Shown: positions 5,531 to 5,732 of the stretch, one piece after another
Layout of the letters: each line of letters starts with the position of its first letter
Position numbering within the stretch: the stretch's first letter is position 1
Source: Deltaproteobacteria bacterium
GTDB lineage: Bacteria > Desulfobacterota > SM23-61
Assembly: GCA_016234425.1 (NCBI GenBank)
Contig: JACRCA010000309.1
Span: 1-5,732, forward strand
Direction: 5' to 3'
DNA: 5,732 bases
Made by a program: the position numbers and the translations under genes
The notes under the pieces: model-generated
What the model saw: the letters and a program-made list of their open reading frames with translations, nothing else
Databases searched by the model: none
Told to the model about the DNA's origin: nothing

Positions 5531-5732
5531 ATGGCTAAAAAACTATTTGTAGGAGGTCTGAGCTGGGACACGACGGACGACGGCCTGCGCCAGGCGTTCG
5601 CGTTACATGGGGTAATCACCGAAGCCAAGGTCATCACAGACCGCGATACGGGGCGCTCCCGGGGCTTTGGATTCGTGACCTTCGCGCAGGAAGGGGATGC
5701 TAAAACGGCGATATCCAAGATGGATGGCACGA
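5531..5732 (+). CDS. RRM-domain RNA-binding protein (3' end cut off)
   Basis: Single RNA recognition motif protein of the small bacterial type, expected to bind single-stranded RNA in the cytoplasm. In the 67 visible residues the RNP2 motif KLFVGGL (4-10) and RNP1 motif RGFGFVTF (44-51) are both intact, including the aromatic residues that stack on RNA bases (Phe6, Phe46, Phe48). The beta-alpha-beta order is as expected: strand LFVGGL, helix DDGLRQAFALHG, strand EAKVITDRDTGRSRGFGFVTF, then helix AKTAISKM. ATG 5531 is preceded ten bases upstream by GGAGG (5516-5520). Whole proteins of this group are usually about 80-110 residues, often with a Gly/Arg-rich tail that lies outside the window. Cyanobacterial relatives are cold-induced; regulation here is unknown, but the long structured region before the gene hints at leader control. 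Confidence 0.93.
   Translation, partial: MAKKLFVGGLSWDTTDDGLRQAFALHGVITEAKVITDRDTGRSRGFGFVTFAQEGDAKTAISKMDGT

Noticed and set aside
5434..5730. Minus-strand open frame overlapping the RRM gene
   Set aside because: The + strand carries intact RNP1 and RNP2 motifs, so this is antisense shadow.
1..5732. CRISPR array, tRNA, rRNA, insertion sequence or phage attachment site
   Set aside because: No regularly spaced direct repeats, no cloverleaf or rRNA-like stretch, and no transposase or integrase frame seen on either strand.

Overview
All genes lie on the + strand. The window looks like a piece of chromosome from an anaerobic deltaproteobacterium (Desulfobacterota), probably an uncultured syntroph or sulfate reducer. 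That guess rests on three things: LivG/LivF-type ATPases next to a PaaK-type acyl-CoA ligase, a birA-coaX pair followed by an acyl-CoA dehydrogenase remnant, and intergenic palindromic repeats of a style common in that lineage. It is an inference from content; no rRNA or other phylogenetic marker is present.

Left part (1-3021): the 3' end of a branched-chain amino acid-type ABC importer operon (livG, missing its first codons, then livF, joined by a 4-base ATGA overlap). A 304-base intergenic stretch with nested inverted repeats follows, then a 439-residue PaaK-family CoA ligase. A LIV-type importer beside a CoA ligase fits uptake and CoA activation of an aromatic or other organic acid, but the substrate cannot be read from the sequence.

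Middle part (3022-4983): a short repeat-rich spacer leads into a monofunctional biotin-protein ligase (birA without the DNA-binding domain). Ten bases later comes type III pantothenate kinase (coaX). Both are cofactor genes: one activates biotin carboxylases, the other starts CoA synthesis. Directly after coaX lies a decayed acyl-CoA dehydrogenase, with a frame-shifting internal deletion, an in-frame TAG and a lost C-terminal two thirds or more.

Right part (4984-5732): a compact promoter and strong ribosome binding site drive a 54-codon, highly charged small protein that starts with TTG. A 327-base region without a convincing gene but rich in potential RNA hairpins follows. It ends at the start of an RNA-recognition-motif (RRM) protein that runs off the window.

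Most genes here are ordinary. The points most worth a second look are the structured region before the RRM gene, the covarying nested repeats before the CoA ligase, the acyl-CoA dehydrogenase remnant, the unrecognised small basic protein, and the birA start, which is obscured by repeats.
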